Origin: DATNPX01 sp036702975
GTDB taxonomy: Bacteria > Cyanobacteriota > Vampirovibrionia > Obscuribacterales > Obscuribacteraceae
Direction: 5' to 3'
Assembly: GCA_036702975.1 (NCBI GenBank)
Contig: DATNPX010000059.1
Span: 248,001 to 312,000, forward strand
Length of the DNA: 64,000 nucleotides
This document shows positions 51,314 to 60,613 of this stretch, piece by piece; the stretch's first letter is position 1; every line of letters starts with the position of its first letter. The notes under the pieces were generated by a model. It was given only the letters and a program-made list of their open reading frames with translations. It did no database searches and had not been told where the DNA came from. The position numbers and the translations under genes were made by a program.

Positions 51314-53899
51314 ATGCCGACAGACGCACCCGCCGTCACACCACAGAAAAATACAGAGGCACCGGCGCCGAAAGAGTCCGGATTGACCGCGGCATGGCAC
51401 GAAGCTTACGATTTTGTCAAAACAGCCAAGGATGGATTTTGCCACGAAGTAGTGAAACCTTTCGTCGGCGCAAGCCAGATCGTGACAGGGAAAACCGGCG
51501 CTGAAATCGATCCGCAGACGCCCGAAAAGCAAACGGTCGCTTACTCATTGGGCAGTATGGCCGGTCAAGCAACTGATTTTCTAGCCATGCAAGTTGTCGC
51601 TAAGAAGTTCGGCATCACACCGAAAGTAACCAGTATTCTGGCGAGCGGCACGCTCGCAGCACTGAATACAACAGATGCTGGCGGACACACACTAGATTCA
51701 TTGAAGGAGCGTGGCGAAAACTTCATTGTCGGCGCTGTGTCTATGGCTGCTTTTGAAGGAGCAAACGCTGGTCTGAGAAAGGAAGGACTGAACAGCGGTT
51801 TCGGCAAGGGTCTGTTGCGGGAATCTAGCAGTGGGGCGTTTGCAGGTTATATATCAGCCAACACGAACAGTCTGATCAAAGATGGCAAAGTGGCAGACGA
51901 TAAGACAACAGCGGAAAGCATGCTTGGCTGGGCAGCAGCTGGAGGCGCTTTTCACGCAATCGGTGCCGGCGCAAGCAGAATCACAGCTGAATTAAAACCA
52001 GAAATAATGGCACGCACAGGCAGGCTGCAAGCCACACATGTGGAAGGTGCCACTACTCGCGAGTTCGTTGTTACTTCAGGCAAGAGCGACCTCGATGCAT
52101 TTGTCGGCTCCAATACTCGCGGAACGACCGTTACTGTCAGAGAGATCATGCCTGGCGAAAACGGCAAAGTGACACTGGGCGCCAGAAAGCAAATGCTCGT
52201 CCAGCACTTGAGTGCAAATGAGGGCGACGGACGACTTCTGCCCAGTGCGAAGAAGGCAGACGTGATCGCTACCTGCCACCCAGAAAACTTGAGCGATGCA
52301 ACACGCGCCAAACACGTCTTCAGTGAAAATCAAGGCAACATCTGGCTGTTCAAAGGCAACAACAATCGCCTGCTATTGTCTGCCGGCGAAACACCGGTCA
52401 ACGTAACCAACGTCAACGGCTACAAAGAACCGTTCAAATTGAACCGCGGCGAAACGACGATTTTTGCTATGGCACCACTTTTGGTGGGAAATCCCAGTGA
52501 CATGAACAGTCCCGAGTCGCAGGCTGCACTGGCCGATTTTAGGCGCCAGCTGCAGGAAGCAAAACAGCTAAAAATCGATGGCGTCTCCATGGATTTTTGG
52601 TGGGGAATGATCAACAAGGAAAAAGGCAAATTCGATTTCAGCTATTTCCACCAACTCACCGATGAAGTAATCAAAGCCGGTTTGGACGTAGCAACGGTTC
52701 TATCGTTCCATCAGTGTGGTGGCAACGTTGGCGATACTGAGAACATTCCAATTCCGAATTGGGTATGGAAAGATGTCGCTGAGAAACTCGGCTCGACTGA
52801 TGAGAACATTGGTAAGTACAAGAGCGAACAAGGACACTTTAGTCCTGAATACATCCAAGTTTGGGCCGATAAAGTCGCTGTCAACTACTATGCCGATGTT
52901 ATGAAGGCGTTCCGCGACAGTTTCAAGGACAAAGCACCATATATCAGCGAAGTGAATATCAGTCTCGGACCGTCAGGAGAGATGCGCTATCCTTCCTACA
53001 ATTCGCACGATGTCGGCACCGGTTATCCGACACGGGGCGCCTTCCAAGGTTATTCCGACTTGGCGGTGGCCGATTTCAAACAGTGGGCGCTGAGCAAATA
53101 TGGAAGTACGGAAAATGTCGGCAAAGCCTGGGGCATAACAGAGCTAAAACTCGAAAACATCTTGCCACCACAAGACGCTAACGGCTTCTTCGATCGCAAC
53201 GACCACCTGCATACAAAATACGGTCAAGACTTGATCGACTGGTATAACGACAGTCTGGTGCAACACGGCAAAACTGTATTGTCGACCGCCACCTCCATAT
53301 TCGGTGCACCAGAATCTCCCTTTTTAGGCACTCCTGTTGGTGGCAAGATTCCAGGTGTGCATTGGCGTATGGGCTGGATCAACGGCGACAACGTAACTTA
53401 TTCAGACCGTAAAGCAGAAGTCAACGCAGGATTAATAAAAACGTCCCAAGCATGGACTGCTGAAAATGCATATGGCTACGCCAATATTCTCAATATGTTG
53501 AAGGGTCTACAACCGGCTAAACCCGGCGTTGGTTCGCCAGTGATACCATCTTATACTTGTCTTGAACTTCCGGACGGGCAAGATGGGCCGGATGCGCAAT
53601 CATTGCCTCACACTGCTGCCACCAGATTTGGTATCGCTGCAAAATTGTGGGGATTAATGTTGCGTGGCGAAAACGCACTTTCAGGAACGCTCTACAACGG
53701 CGCAGATTGGGATTTGATGGACGATCAAGTAATCACGTCCTTGCGGCCTGAGAAATTCTATTATGGCCTGACCCTGCTTCGCCTGCACGACGTAGTCGAT
53801 AATCCGGTCGGAAGACAAAAAGTGTCAGACCTGATCAGAGCCATTCATACAACTACCAACGTGCAGCAAAGCGCCCCTGAATTGCAGCCAGCCCATTGA
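51314..53899 (+). CDS. Glycoside hydrolase family 14 beta-amylase with long N-terminal extension
   Basis: 861 residues. Releases maltose from non-reducing ends of alpha-1,4-glucans. The GH14 domain spans ~380-855: KIDGVSMDFWWGMINKEKGK, VLSFHQCGGNVGDTENIPIP, LGPSGEMRYPSYN with acid catalyst Glu556, IPGVHWRMGWINGD, and SYTCLELPDGQDG with base Glu751. Both catalytic glutamates and flanking loops match known beta-amylases, closer to the bacterial than the plant type in AWGITELKLENILPP and GFFDRND. The first ~375 residues have no known domain: they hold Ala/Gly-rich helical stretches (QTVAYSLGSMAGQATDFLAM, NFIVGAVSMAAFEGANAG) without a signal peptide. Location therefore is unclear, perhaps cytoplasmic glycogen turnover. 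Beta-amylases are rare in bacteria. Confidence 0.93.
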   Translation: MPTDAPAVTPQKNTEAPAPKESGLTAAWHEAYDFVKTAKDGFCHEVVKPFVGASQIVTGKTGAEIDPQTPEKQTVAYSLGSMAGQATDFLAMQVVAKKFGITPKVTSILASGTLAALNTTDAGGHTLDSLKERGENFIVGAVSMAAFEGANAGLRKEGLNSGFGKGLLRESSSGAFAGYISANTNSLIKDGKVADDKTTAESMLGWAAAGGAFHAIGAGASRITAELKPEIMARTGRLQATHVEGATTREFVVTSGKSDLDAFVGSNTRGTTVTVREIMPGENGKVTLGARKQMLVQHLSANEGDGRLLPSAKKADVIATCHPENLSDATRAKHVFSENQGNIWLFKGNNNRLLLSAGETPVNVTNVNGYKEPFKLNRGETTIFAMAPLLVGNPSDMNSPESQAALADFRRQLQEAKQLKIDGVSMDFWWGMINKEKGKFDFSYFHQLTDEVIKAGLDVATVLSFHQCGGNVGDTENIPIPNWVWKDVAEKLGSTDENIGKYKSEQGHFSPEYIQVWADKVAVNYYADVMKAFRDSFKDKAPYISEVNISLGPSGEMRYPSYNSHDVGTGYPTRGAFQGYSDLAVADFKQWALSKYGSTENVGKAWGITELKLENILPPQDANGFFDRNDHLHTKYGQDLIDWYNDSLVQHGKTVLSTATSIFGAPESPFLGTPVGGKIPGVHWRMGWINGDNVTYSDRKAEVNAGLIKTSQAWTAENAYGYANILNMLKGLQPAKPGVGSPVIPSYTCLELPDGQDGPDAQSLPHTAATRFGIAAKLWGLMLRGENALSGTLYNGADWDLMDDQVITSLRPEKFYYGLTLLRLHDVVDNPVGRQKVSDLIRAIHTTTNVQQSAPELQPAH

Positions 53900-53916
53900 C
53901 CTATGACAGGTGTTAC

Positions 53917-53956
53917 ACACTTGACTGCTCCGGCAACTGCGAGCGGAGCAGAGTGT
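53917..53956 (+). terminator. Strong stem-loop after beta-amylase gene
   Basis: ACACT (53917-53921) and CTGCTCCG (53925-53932) pair with CGGAGCAG (53944-53951) and AGTGT (53952-53956), with a TGA bulge and an 11-nt loop. Only TT follows, so it is terminator-like but without a full T-run. Lies 18 nt after the stop at 53899. Confidence 0.5.
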
Positions 53957-54008
53957 TAGACTATGTAGAGCTTGCGCTCGTTGTCACCAGGTAGAAGAGT
54001 AAAGAGTA

Positions 54009-54530
54009 ATGAAAAAAGATTATGACGCGTCTATCGTTTCGCCGATTGAAGAGGCGCGAGTAGCGATTGTGCACAGTGCATGGCATAAGGAACACCTGGA
54101 CAGAATGGTTCAGGTCTCCAAGGAGATATTGGAAACAGCCAAGTGCCGGACAATAGATGTGTTTCAAGTGCCTGGCACCTATGAGATACCTCTTACGGCG
54201 AAGAAGCTGGCAAAGACTGGAAGATATGATGCGATCATCGTCTACGGAATTGTTCTCAAAGGGGATACAGACCACTATGAGGTAATTTTGCAGACTGTAA
54301 TTCGTGAGCTAGGCAAAGTGATGTACGACTACGAAGTACCGATCATCATGGAGATTTTGCCTGTGCATCGCATTGAAGATGCGATCGCTCGCAGCACGGG
54401 AGATGGGAATAAAGGGATAGAAGCAGCCCAAGCAACTATCGACTTACTCCAACTCTACAAGACACTGGCGACAACCCATGGCAAGTCCAAAGGTGAGAAA
54501 GCAGAAAAATCTCACAAGCGGAAAAAGTAA
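54009..54530 (+). CDS. ribH: 6,7-dimethyl-8-ribityllumazine synthase
   Basis: 173 residues. Joins 5-amino-6-ribitylaminouracil and 3,4-dihydroxy-2-butanone 4-phosphate to form the riboflavin precursor lumazine, in the cytoplasm. Motifs: VAIVHSAWHKEHLDRM, VFQVPGTYEIPLTAKKLAK and YGIVLKGDTDHYEVI with the conserved catalytic His in DHYE. The C-terminal ~20 residues are a Lys-rich tail beyond the usual length of ~155. No other rib gene is nearby. Its stop overlaps the start of the TPR gene (TAATG), implying coupled translation. Confidence 0.92.
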   Translation: MKKDYDASIVSPIEEARVAIVHSAWHKEHLDRMVQVSKEILETAKCRTIDVFQVPGTYEIPLTAKKLAKTGRYDAIIVYGIVLKGDTDHYEVILQTVIRELGKVMYDYEVPIIMEILPVHRIEDAIARSTGDGNKGIEAAQATIDLLQLYKTLATTHGKSKGEKAEKSHKRKK

Positions 54531-56185
54531 TGACAACGACTCGACTTAAGAAGCAAATTGATCGAGGCTCTTCACTTGCAAGAAGTGCGGCGCTTGGCGT
54601 ACTGATTTTGTGCGCGCAAAGCGTTCCTATTACAATGGTTACAATGGCAGTCGTTCCAGCTCTAGCAGCTGATGGGGAATGGAAGGTTTACTGCGCTAAA
54701 GGCGATGAGGCGATCGCCAATCAAAATCCAGTCGAAGCTGAAGGATATTACCGAAAGGCAGTTAGTCTGGCACAAGCTCGCGGCGACGCAGAACCCATAG
54801 AAACCTGCGAAACCAAATTGGCCGAAGCGCTCGCTCTGAGAAATAAGCCAATTGAAGCGCAAGCGATTTACAAACAGCTGCTCGCGAGCATGACGAAAAG
54901 ATACGGCAGCGGCAGCAAGAAGTTGATTGCTCCTTTGATGGCCTTAGGATCGATACAAGAATCAGTCGGCGATCATACAACTGCCATAAGCTTCTATCAG
55001 CGGGCCCTGCATCTAAACGAAAAGAGTGACGGACCATACAGCCCGGAATTCGCCGAAAGCCTGCACGCCCTCGGACGAGCAAATGCAAAGCTTGGCAGGC
55101 GCAATGAAGCGGTCAAGCAGTACAAACAGGCAGTGTCGATCCTGATGAAAGAGCCCAGCCTGCAAGCAAGTGAACAGCTTGAAAAAGTGATGCGCGACTA
55201 CACAGATCTATTAAAGAAGACCGATGATTCGGACAAAAGTTTGATCAACGATTTCAAAACCGATGTGCTCAATCAAACGCCACCTTCAACCACTGCAAGT
55301 ACACCGGTCACCACGCAAAACCGATACACCGTGCCCTTGCAGCCGAGCTATAAGTCCTCCGTCGCACAACCAACAACTTCCGAACGGGTCACTCCAGCTG
55401 CCCCCGGCAGTACTGAGGGAGTGCCCGCAGGTGCAATCAACACGAACGCTTCTGCCTGGCAAAACCAAACCGCGTTTCAGTTGAATACATCAAAACAGGA
55501 ACAGTCAAATATGGACCCGCAAATTGTTTTGCGAGGGATAGAAAAGCCATGGTCGGCAACAACTTTATCACCGGCTTACAAAGCACTGAATGACTCAATC
55601 GTAGAACGCAACCGCTACGAACAAGGCGAAGACTACTACAAACGAATGATCGCCACAGACATAAATTCGCTGGGAGCACATCATCCCTCTGTCGCGAACG
55701 ACATGAACGGGCTGGCTGAGTTCTACATCAAGCGCAATGACTACGCACAAGCTGAGCCGCTTTTGGCAAAGTCTTTCGACATCTATCAAAAGACTTACGG
55801 TTTGAACAATATCCTCACAATCAGCACTTGTGCCGCACTGGCTCAAGTTGAAGCTGAGATAGGCCGAGCTGATCGTGCTACAGAGCTTTATCGCTTGGCT
55901 TTAAGCAATGCCCAGTCTTCACTAGGAGCGAACAACTTCGAGACAGCCAAAATTTTGAACCAGCTTGCCTATCTCTATTTCCACCAAGGCAAGCTGGAGG
56001 AATCGCGAACCATGTACGGCTGGGCGTTATCTAGCACAGAGGGCGCTGTGGGGCAATCGAGCCCACTGCTTGCCGCCTGCTTAAAAGACTATGCAACTGT
56101 TCTTCGTCGTCTTGGGCAGACTGACCAAGCTTCCAGCCTAGAGAGTAGAGCTGCCACCATTTTGGACAATAGCTCGCACCTTTGA
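54530..56185 (+). CDS. Secreted tetratricopeptide repeat protein
   Basis: 551 residues, start ATG 54530 overlapping the ribH stop by 1 nt. Signal peptide or anchor: SLARSAALGVLILCAQSVPI, cleavage near ALAADGEW. Several TPR units appear: YCAKGDEAIANQNPVEAEGY, EAQAIYKQLLASMTKRYG, AISFYQRALHLNEKSD, and a second group after a Pro/Thr/Ser linker (YYKRMIATDINSLGAHHPSV, ATELYRLALSNAQSSLGAN). The C-terminal half is paralogous to the gene at 63130-64000. Its last 48 nt overlap the 3' end of the convergent adaptor gene. Likely periplasmic scaffold; partner unknown. Confidence 0.82.
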   Translation: MTTTRLKKQIDRGSSLARSAALGVLILCAQSVPITMVTMAVVPALAADGEWKVYCAKGDEAIANQNPVEAEGYYRKAVSLAQARGDAEPIETCETKLAEALALRNKPIEAQAIYKQLLASMTKRYGSGSKKLIAPLMALGSIQESVGDHTTAISFYQRALHLNEKSDGPYSPEFAESLHALGRANAKLGRRNEAVKQYKQAVSILMKEPSLQASEQLEKVMRDYTDLLKKTDDSDKSLINDFKTDVLNQTPPSTTASTPVTTQNRYTVPLQPSYKSSVAQPTTSERVTPAAPGSTEGVPAGAINTNASAWQNQTAFQLNTSKQEQSNMDPQIVLRGIEKPWSATTLSPAYKALNDSIVERNRYEQGEDYYKRMIATDINSLGAHHPSVANDMNGLAEFYIKRNDYAQAEPLLAKSFDIYQKTYGLNNILTISTCAALAQVEAEIGRADRATELYRLALSNAQSSLGANNFETAKILNQLAYLYFHQGKLEESRTMYGWALSSTEGAVGQSSPLLAACLKDYATVLRRLGQTDQASSLESRAATILDNSSHL

Positions 56186-57415
56186 GTGGTTGACCAATTC
56201 TTCGCTGCCCCGCCTCGCGACAACGTCACCGGCTTGCAAGTTGCCGAACACTTCGACTGAGTCTCCCATGACTTGTCCTTGCTTGACCGGCACCCACTCG
56301 ATCTCGTTGTTATTTACACGACAGACAAACGTGTTCAGCGGTGACGAGACAACGGCAGTAATGGGCACGAAGAGCGATGATTCTCTGCGCCGCGTCGGCC
56401 AGATGACTTTGCAGAACATGCCGGGCAAAATCGCATAATCTGGATTAGAGTAGTTAAGTTCAACCGGCATCGTTCGCGTGTCTTTGTCCAGATCGTTGCT
56501 GATACGAGCGATAGTGCCGGTGAACTTTTTGCCGGGGAAGGCTGATACTGTGAACGCGACTTTGGAACCGATGACGACACCGTGCGTATCTAGTTCGGGA
56601 ACCGGAGCAACTATACGAAGAAGATCCAACTGTTTCACTCTGCAGATAGGTGGATAAGCACCACTTCCGTCAGGTCCAACGAAGCTACCAATGTGTAGTT
56701 TTCGCTCGGTCACGTAACCATCGAAGGGAGCCTTAATTTCGAGGTACGATGCAAAGTCGGCATAACTTTCAAAAGCCCTGACTACAGCGGAGACTTCTTC
56801 GCGGCGCTCTGATACTTCGTGGTCTTTGGCGTTTACTTTCTTGATGAAAGTGTTGACGTCCTGTTTATCGGCTTCAACGTTTTGAGACCACTGAACAACA
56901 TCGTTATCTGCAACCACACCTGGTATCAACGATGCGGTGTACACACGCTGATAGGTTGATTCATCGGCGAGAAGATTTGCTTTTCGTTTCTTCAGTTCCG
57001 CTTGCAGGTCTTGCAAGCGAGACTCTTCGGCTGCGAGATCGGCTTTGGCTGCAGACACGCGAGCGAGGGCTTCATTTCTTCTTGCTAAATATTCCGGCGC
57101 GTACATGCGCACCATCAGCTGCCCTTGCTTAACAACAGAGCCACGGTCGATTCCAAGCCACTTCACAAAACCTGGTACTTTCGGATAAATGAGAACATCC
57201 TGGTAGGCGTTGATTTCACCAGGTAGCTGGTCGTCACGAAGCAAGGTCTTCGTCTGGACTTTAACAGCTGGAATGTCTGGGGCTGCAACCGTCGGTTTTT
57301 CTACTTCCACTTTGTCAGGGGTCCCGTAACGCTCCTTAATGAAGAAGAAAGCCACAGCTGCAAGCACTACCACGCTCGCCACAAAAATCAAATTTGCCAT
57401 GTGGTTGGATTTCAT
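56138..57415 (-). CDS. RND efflux periplasmic adaptor, locus B
   Basis: 425 residues. Membrane anchor LIFVASVVVLAAVAFFFIKE, lipoyl half-motifs YPKVPGFVKWLGIDRGSVVKQGQL and LEIKAPFDGYVTERKLHIGS (about 170 residues apart), between them a long coiled-coil hairpin of Ala/Glu/Arg-rich helices, then beta-barrel and membrane-proximal domains (VPITAVVSSPLNTFVCRVNN). ATG 57415 overlaps the permease stop (ATGA), so it is cotranslated. Its end overlaps the convergent TPR gene by 48 nt. Third gene of locus B. Confidence 0.93.
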   Translation of the reverse strand: MKSNHMANLIFVASVVVLAAVAFFFIKERYGTPDKVEVEKPTVAAPDIPAVKVQTKTLLRDDQLPGEINAYQDVLIYPKVPGFVKWLGIDRGSVVKQGQLMVRMYAPEYLARRNEALARVSAAKADLAAEESRLQDLQAELKKRKANLLADESTYQRVYTASLIPGVVADNDVVQWSQNVEADKQDVNTFIKKVNAKDHEVSERREEVSAVVRAFESYADFASYLEIKAPFDGYVTERKLHIGSFVGPDGSGAYPPICRVKQLDLLRIVAPVPELDTHGVVIGSKVAFTVSAFPGKKFTGTIARISNDLDKDTRTMPVELNYSNPDYAILPGMFCKVIWPTRRRESSLFVPITAVVSSPLNTFVCRVNNNEIEWVPVKQGQVMGDSVEVFGNLQAGDVVARRGSEELVNHSKVRAIVQNGGSSTL

Positions 57416-60400
57416 AGACCTTGGTCCTCAGGATGCAGAGACTTAGCAGACAATGGAGCGTTGTTTTGAATAATGGCAAACACAAGCGGTAGAAGCGTCA
57501 AAACGGAAGATGTAGACATGATCAGACCGCCTATAACAGCTCGTCCCAACGGTGCACTCTGACCACCGGAGAGCGCCATTGGCACCATACCTGCCACCAT
57601 GGCTATTGACGTCATCAAAATCGGGCGCATGCGGCTCTGCGCACCGTGGATACCGGCCTCGACTGCGCTCATTCCTTGACGCCTGCTCTCTTCCGCAAAG
57701 ACAACCAACAAAATAGCGTTAGCAATTCCGACACCAATAGACATGATGGCGCCCATAAATGACTGAATGTTCAACGTCGTATGTGTCACCGTCAACACTG
57801 TCAGCACGCCAAGGAAGATCGCGGGAGTTGTCGACATGACGATGAGCACAACTCTTGCCACCTGAAAGTAAGCCAGCAGCATAAGGGTAATTACAACCAC
57901 TGCTAGTACCAGTCCAGTCAACAAGTGGAAAAAAGTATCATCAAGCAGGGGCACTTGCCCCGTAACATCTACGAACACGCCCGCTGGAGGCGTGCCAGCA
58001 CGTTTGACGGCAGCACGCAACGCTTCACCAGCTCGCCCAAGATCGTCACCAGACATGTTGGCGGTCAGTGATACCATACGCATCATGTTATAGCGGTCGA
58101 ATTCGCCATGAACAGATCCGTAGTCGACTTTTGCAACGTCGCCTATCGTTGGGTGCTGGCGATGCGGAGTGAAGGCGTCAGGATAAAGCTTGGCGATGTC
58201 GGGGTCTTCCAAGTCATCGTCATGTTTCATTTGAATCTTGCGCGTACTGCCCATAGCAGGGAAGAGCTCGACATCTTCCTTGCTGCGAATCTGGTCTTGA
58301 GGCACTTGCACCTGCAACTGATAAGAGAATCCGCTGTCAGGATCGCGCCACAAACTCAGGTGCACAAATCGGCTGGAGAAATATGCAGGCTGCAACGACA
58401 TACCGATTTGCTCTGCTGTGACACCGTACTGACCAGCTAGTTCGCGGTCGATGTCCACGTGAAAGGAGGGGTAGTCTAGAGCCTGTCCCCATTGCAAATC
58501 ACGCAAGGTAGGAATCTTCTTGAGCTCGGCCAAAACTTTATTGGCATAGATTTTGTTTGAAGTGAGATCGTGACCGGTCACGCGCACAGAAAGCGGTGTT
58601 GGCGAACCGAGATTCATAATCTGGCTGACTAAGTCGCCCGGTTCGAAAGAATAGTCAGTATCGGGAATAGCCTTTTTGAAACGAGCTCTTAGTCTATCTT
58701 TTAAACTATCGATGTTGATTTTTGCAGATTCCTTCAGCTGTACGTCTAGCACGGCTTGATGCGGTCCACTAGTCCACAAAAAGGCAGAGCTGATCGGGAA
58801 CATTGGTGGTTGTTGCCCTGCATAGCCCAAAGTCTTTTCGACGTTGTCGGCCCCGACCTCTAATTTGATTTCATCAATAGTCTTCAAGACACGCCGCTCG
58901 AGCGCCTCAACACGCATACCGGTCGGAGCCGAAATACGAATCCGAAACTGACTGCTGGCCGACTCCGGAAACATTTGCTTGCCAATGTTCTCGTACAAAA
59001 GGAAAACAGCAGTGCCGGCAACGATGACATAGACTGGAACAATTATCACTCTGAACGGCATCACTAGCTTGAGAAAGCCAGCCAGACCTTCTTTTAATAC
59101 GTCGACAAAGTCGCGTTTTTCTTCTTTCTTATGCTCTGGCTTCAAAATCCAGGCAGCCATAATCGGCACAAGTGTCGAAGAGAGAGTTGTCGACGCGCAC
59201 ATGGAAAATCCCACTGCCAATGACAGAGGAATGAATAGTTCACGCGTGATACCAGTCATAAAGAAAGAAGGGATAAACACCGCAACAACCGAAAGCATTG
59301 CCAGGAGTCTCGGTACCATGGTCTCGACGCAAGCATCGAACACAGCGCGCACCAATTGCGCCCCTTGCGCCAGGTGGTTATGGATGTTCTCAATACAAAC
59401 TGTCGCCTCGTCGACCAGAATGCCGATAGCAAGCGCCAGTCCACTCAATGTTTGAATATTGATGGTTTGACCACAAATCCACAGACCTACGATTGCAGAC
59501 AACAACGACAAAGGAATCGTTGTTACAACAATGAGTGTGCTCCGCAAATCTCGCAAAAACAGAAGAATCATGAGACCGGGCAAGATCGTTCCCATTAAAC
59601 CTTCATGGAAGACGTCGTTGATCGCTTCGCGCACATATTTCGACTGGTCAAATTCGTAACTAATCGTGGTATCAGCAGGCAACACTTTCTGCATTCTGGG
59701 CAAAGCAGCCCTCAGTGCGTCTACAACTGATACAGTCGATGCATCCGCTCGTTTGACGGCTGGAATGTAGACGGTGCGCCTTCCTTGATAAAGCGCATAA
59801 CCGCACAAGATGTCTTGAGAATCTTCAACGTGGCCTATGTCTTTGACAAAGATCTGTGGTCCATGGCCCGTACGAATCGGCATGTAGTCAAGCTGATGAA
59901 TGTCGGGTAGGTCAGAGTTGACCGTGGCAATACGCATGAAGTCGCCAGTGCGAACGTTACCCGAGGGCAAGACCTGGTTGCCCGAAGCCAGCGCGTCAAT
60001 AATCTCATTGCCTGAAATGTTGTATCGCTTAAGCTTGTCAGCATCTACGTTTATGACAATAGACCTGATATTGCCACCAAACGGTGGGGGAGCTTCTGCA
60101 CCAGGAACGGTGGCAAGCATTGGGCGAATTCGCGTATAAGCCAGGTCTTCAAGAGACTTCACGGAACGTGTCTCAGATGACAACACGAGCTGTCCGACAG
60201 GCAAACTGCCAGCGTCGAACCGCAAAACGAACGGATTATATGTGCCTTTCGGCATCAAACTGGTGGCGCGATTAGCCATGGCAACGATCGCGCCCATGGC
60301 GCTTGCCATGTCGGTATCAGGCTGGAAAAAGACTTTGATCAAGGTGACGTTTTGAATCGATTGCGACTCGATGTGTTCGATACCTGGCACGTAGAGAAAG

Positions 60401-60609
60401 AACAGCTCATACGATGACGTGATGTAGCCTTCCATTTGAGCCGGCGACATGCCACCATAGCCCTCAATAACGTAGATGGCGGGAATCTTCAAATCAGGAA
60501 AGATGTCTCGCTTCATGCTGCTAAGAGCGAGCATCGACACAAGAACAATGCTGAGCAAAGCAGCAATGACCGTGATCGGGCGTTTCATCGCTACAGAGAT
60601 AATCCACAT
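57412..60609 (-). CDS. RND efflux permease, locus B
   Basis: 1065 residues from ATG 60609, chosen for GGGAGAGG 7 nt upstream and for MWIISVAMKRPITVIAALLS matching the usual first helix; an earlier in-frame ATG at 60654 lies inside the tolC-like gene. Porter part DIFPDLKIPAIYVIEGYGGM. TM4 reads GLALAIGILVDEATVCIENI, with Asp-Glu instead of the Asp-Asp pair of locus A. TM10 (MSIGVGIANAILLVVFAEES) lacks the AcrB-type Lys. Distant from the two locus A permeases but same broad family. Second gene of locus B, 4 nt after the tolC-like stop. Substrate unknown. Confidence 0.95.
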   Translation of the reverse strand: MWIISVAMKRPITVIAALLSIVLVSMLALSSMKRDIFPDLKIPAIYVIEGYGGMSPAQMEGYITSSYELFFLYVPGIEHIESQSIQNVTLIKVFFQPDTDMASAMGAIVAMANRATSLMPKGTYNPFVLRFDAGSLPVGQLVLSSETRSVKSLEDLAYTRIRPMLATVPGAEAPPPFGGNIRSIVINVDADKLKRYNISGNEIIDALASGNQVLPSGNVRTGDFMRIATVNSDLPDIHQLDYMPIRTGHGPQIFVKDIGHVEDSQDILCGYALYQGRRTVYIPAVKRADASTVSVVDALRAALPRMQKVLPADTTISYEFDQSKYVREAINDVFHEGLMGTILPGLMILLFLRDLRSTLIVVTTIPLSLLSAIVGLWICGQTINIQTLSGLALAIGILVDEATVCIENIHNHLAQGAQLVRAVFDACVETMVPRLLAMLSVVAVFIPSFFMTGITRELFIPLSLAVGFSMCASTTLSSTLVPIMAAWILKPEHKKEEKRDFVDVLKEGLAGFLKLVMPFRVIIVPVYVIVAGTAVFLLYENIGKQMFPESASSQFRIRISAPTGMRVEALERRVLKTIDEIKLEVGADNVEKTLGYAGQQPPMFPISSAFLWTSGPHQAVLDVQLKESAKINIDSLKDRLRARFKKAIPDTDYSFEPGDLVSQIMNLGSPTPLSVRVTGHDLTSNKIYANKVLAELKKIPTLRDLQWGQALDYPSFHVDIDRELAGQYGVTAEQIGMSLQPAYFSSRFVHLSLWRDPDSGFSYQLQVQVPQDQIRSKEDVELFPAMGSTRKIQMKHDDDLEDPDIAKLYPDAFTPHRQHPTIGDVAKVDYGSVHGEFDRYNMMRMVSLTANMSGDDLGRAGEALRAAVKRAGTPPAGVFVDVTGQVPLLDDTFFHLLTGLVLAVVVITLMLLAYFQVARVVLIVMSTTPAIFLGVLTVLTVTHTTLNIQSFMGAIMSIGVGIANAILLVVFAEESRRQGMSAVEAGIHGAQSRMRPILMTSIAMVAGMVPMALSGGQSAPLGRAVIGGLIMSTSSVLTLLPLVFAIIQNNAPLSAKSLHPEDQGL

Positions 60610-60613
60610 AGTC

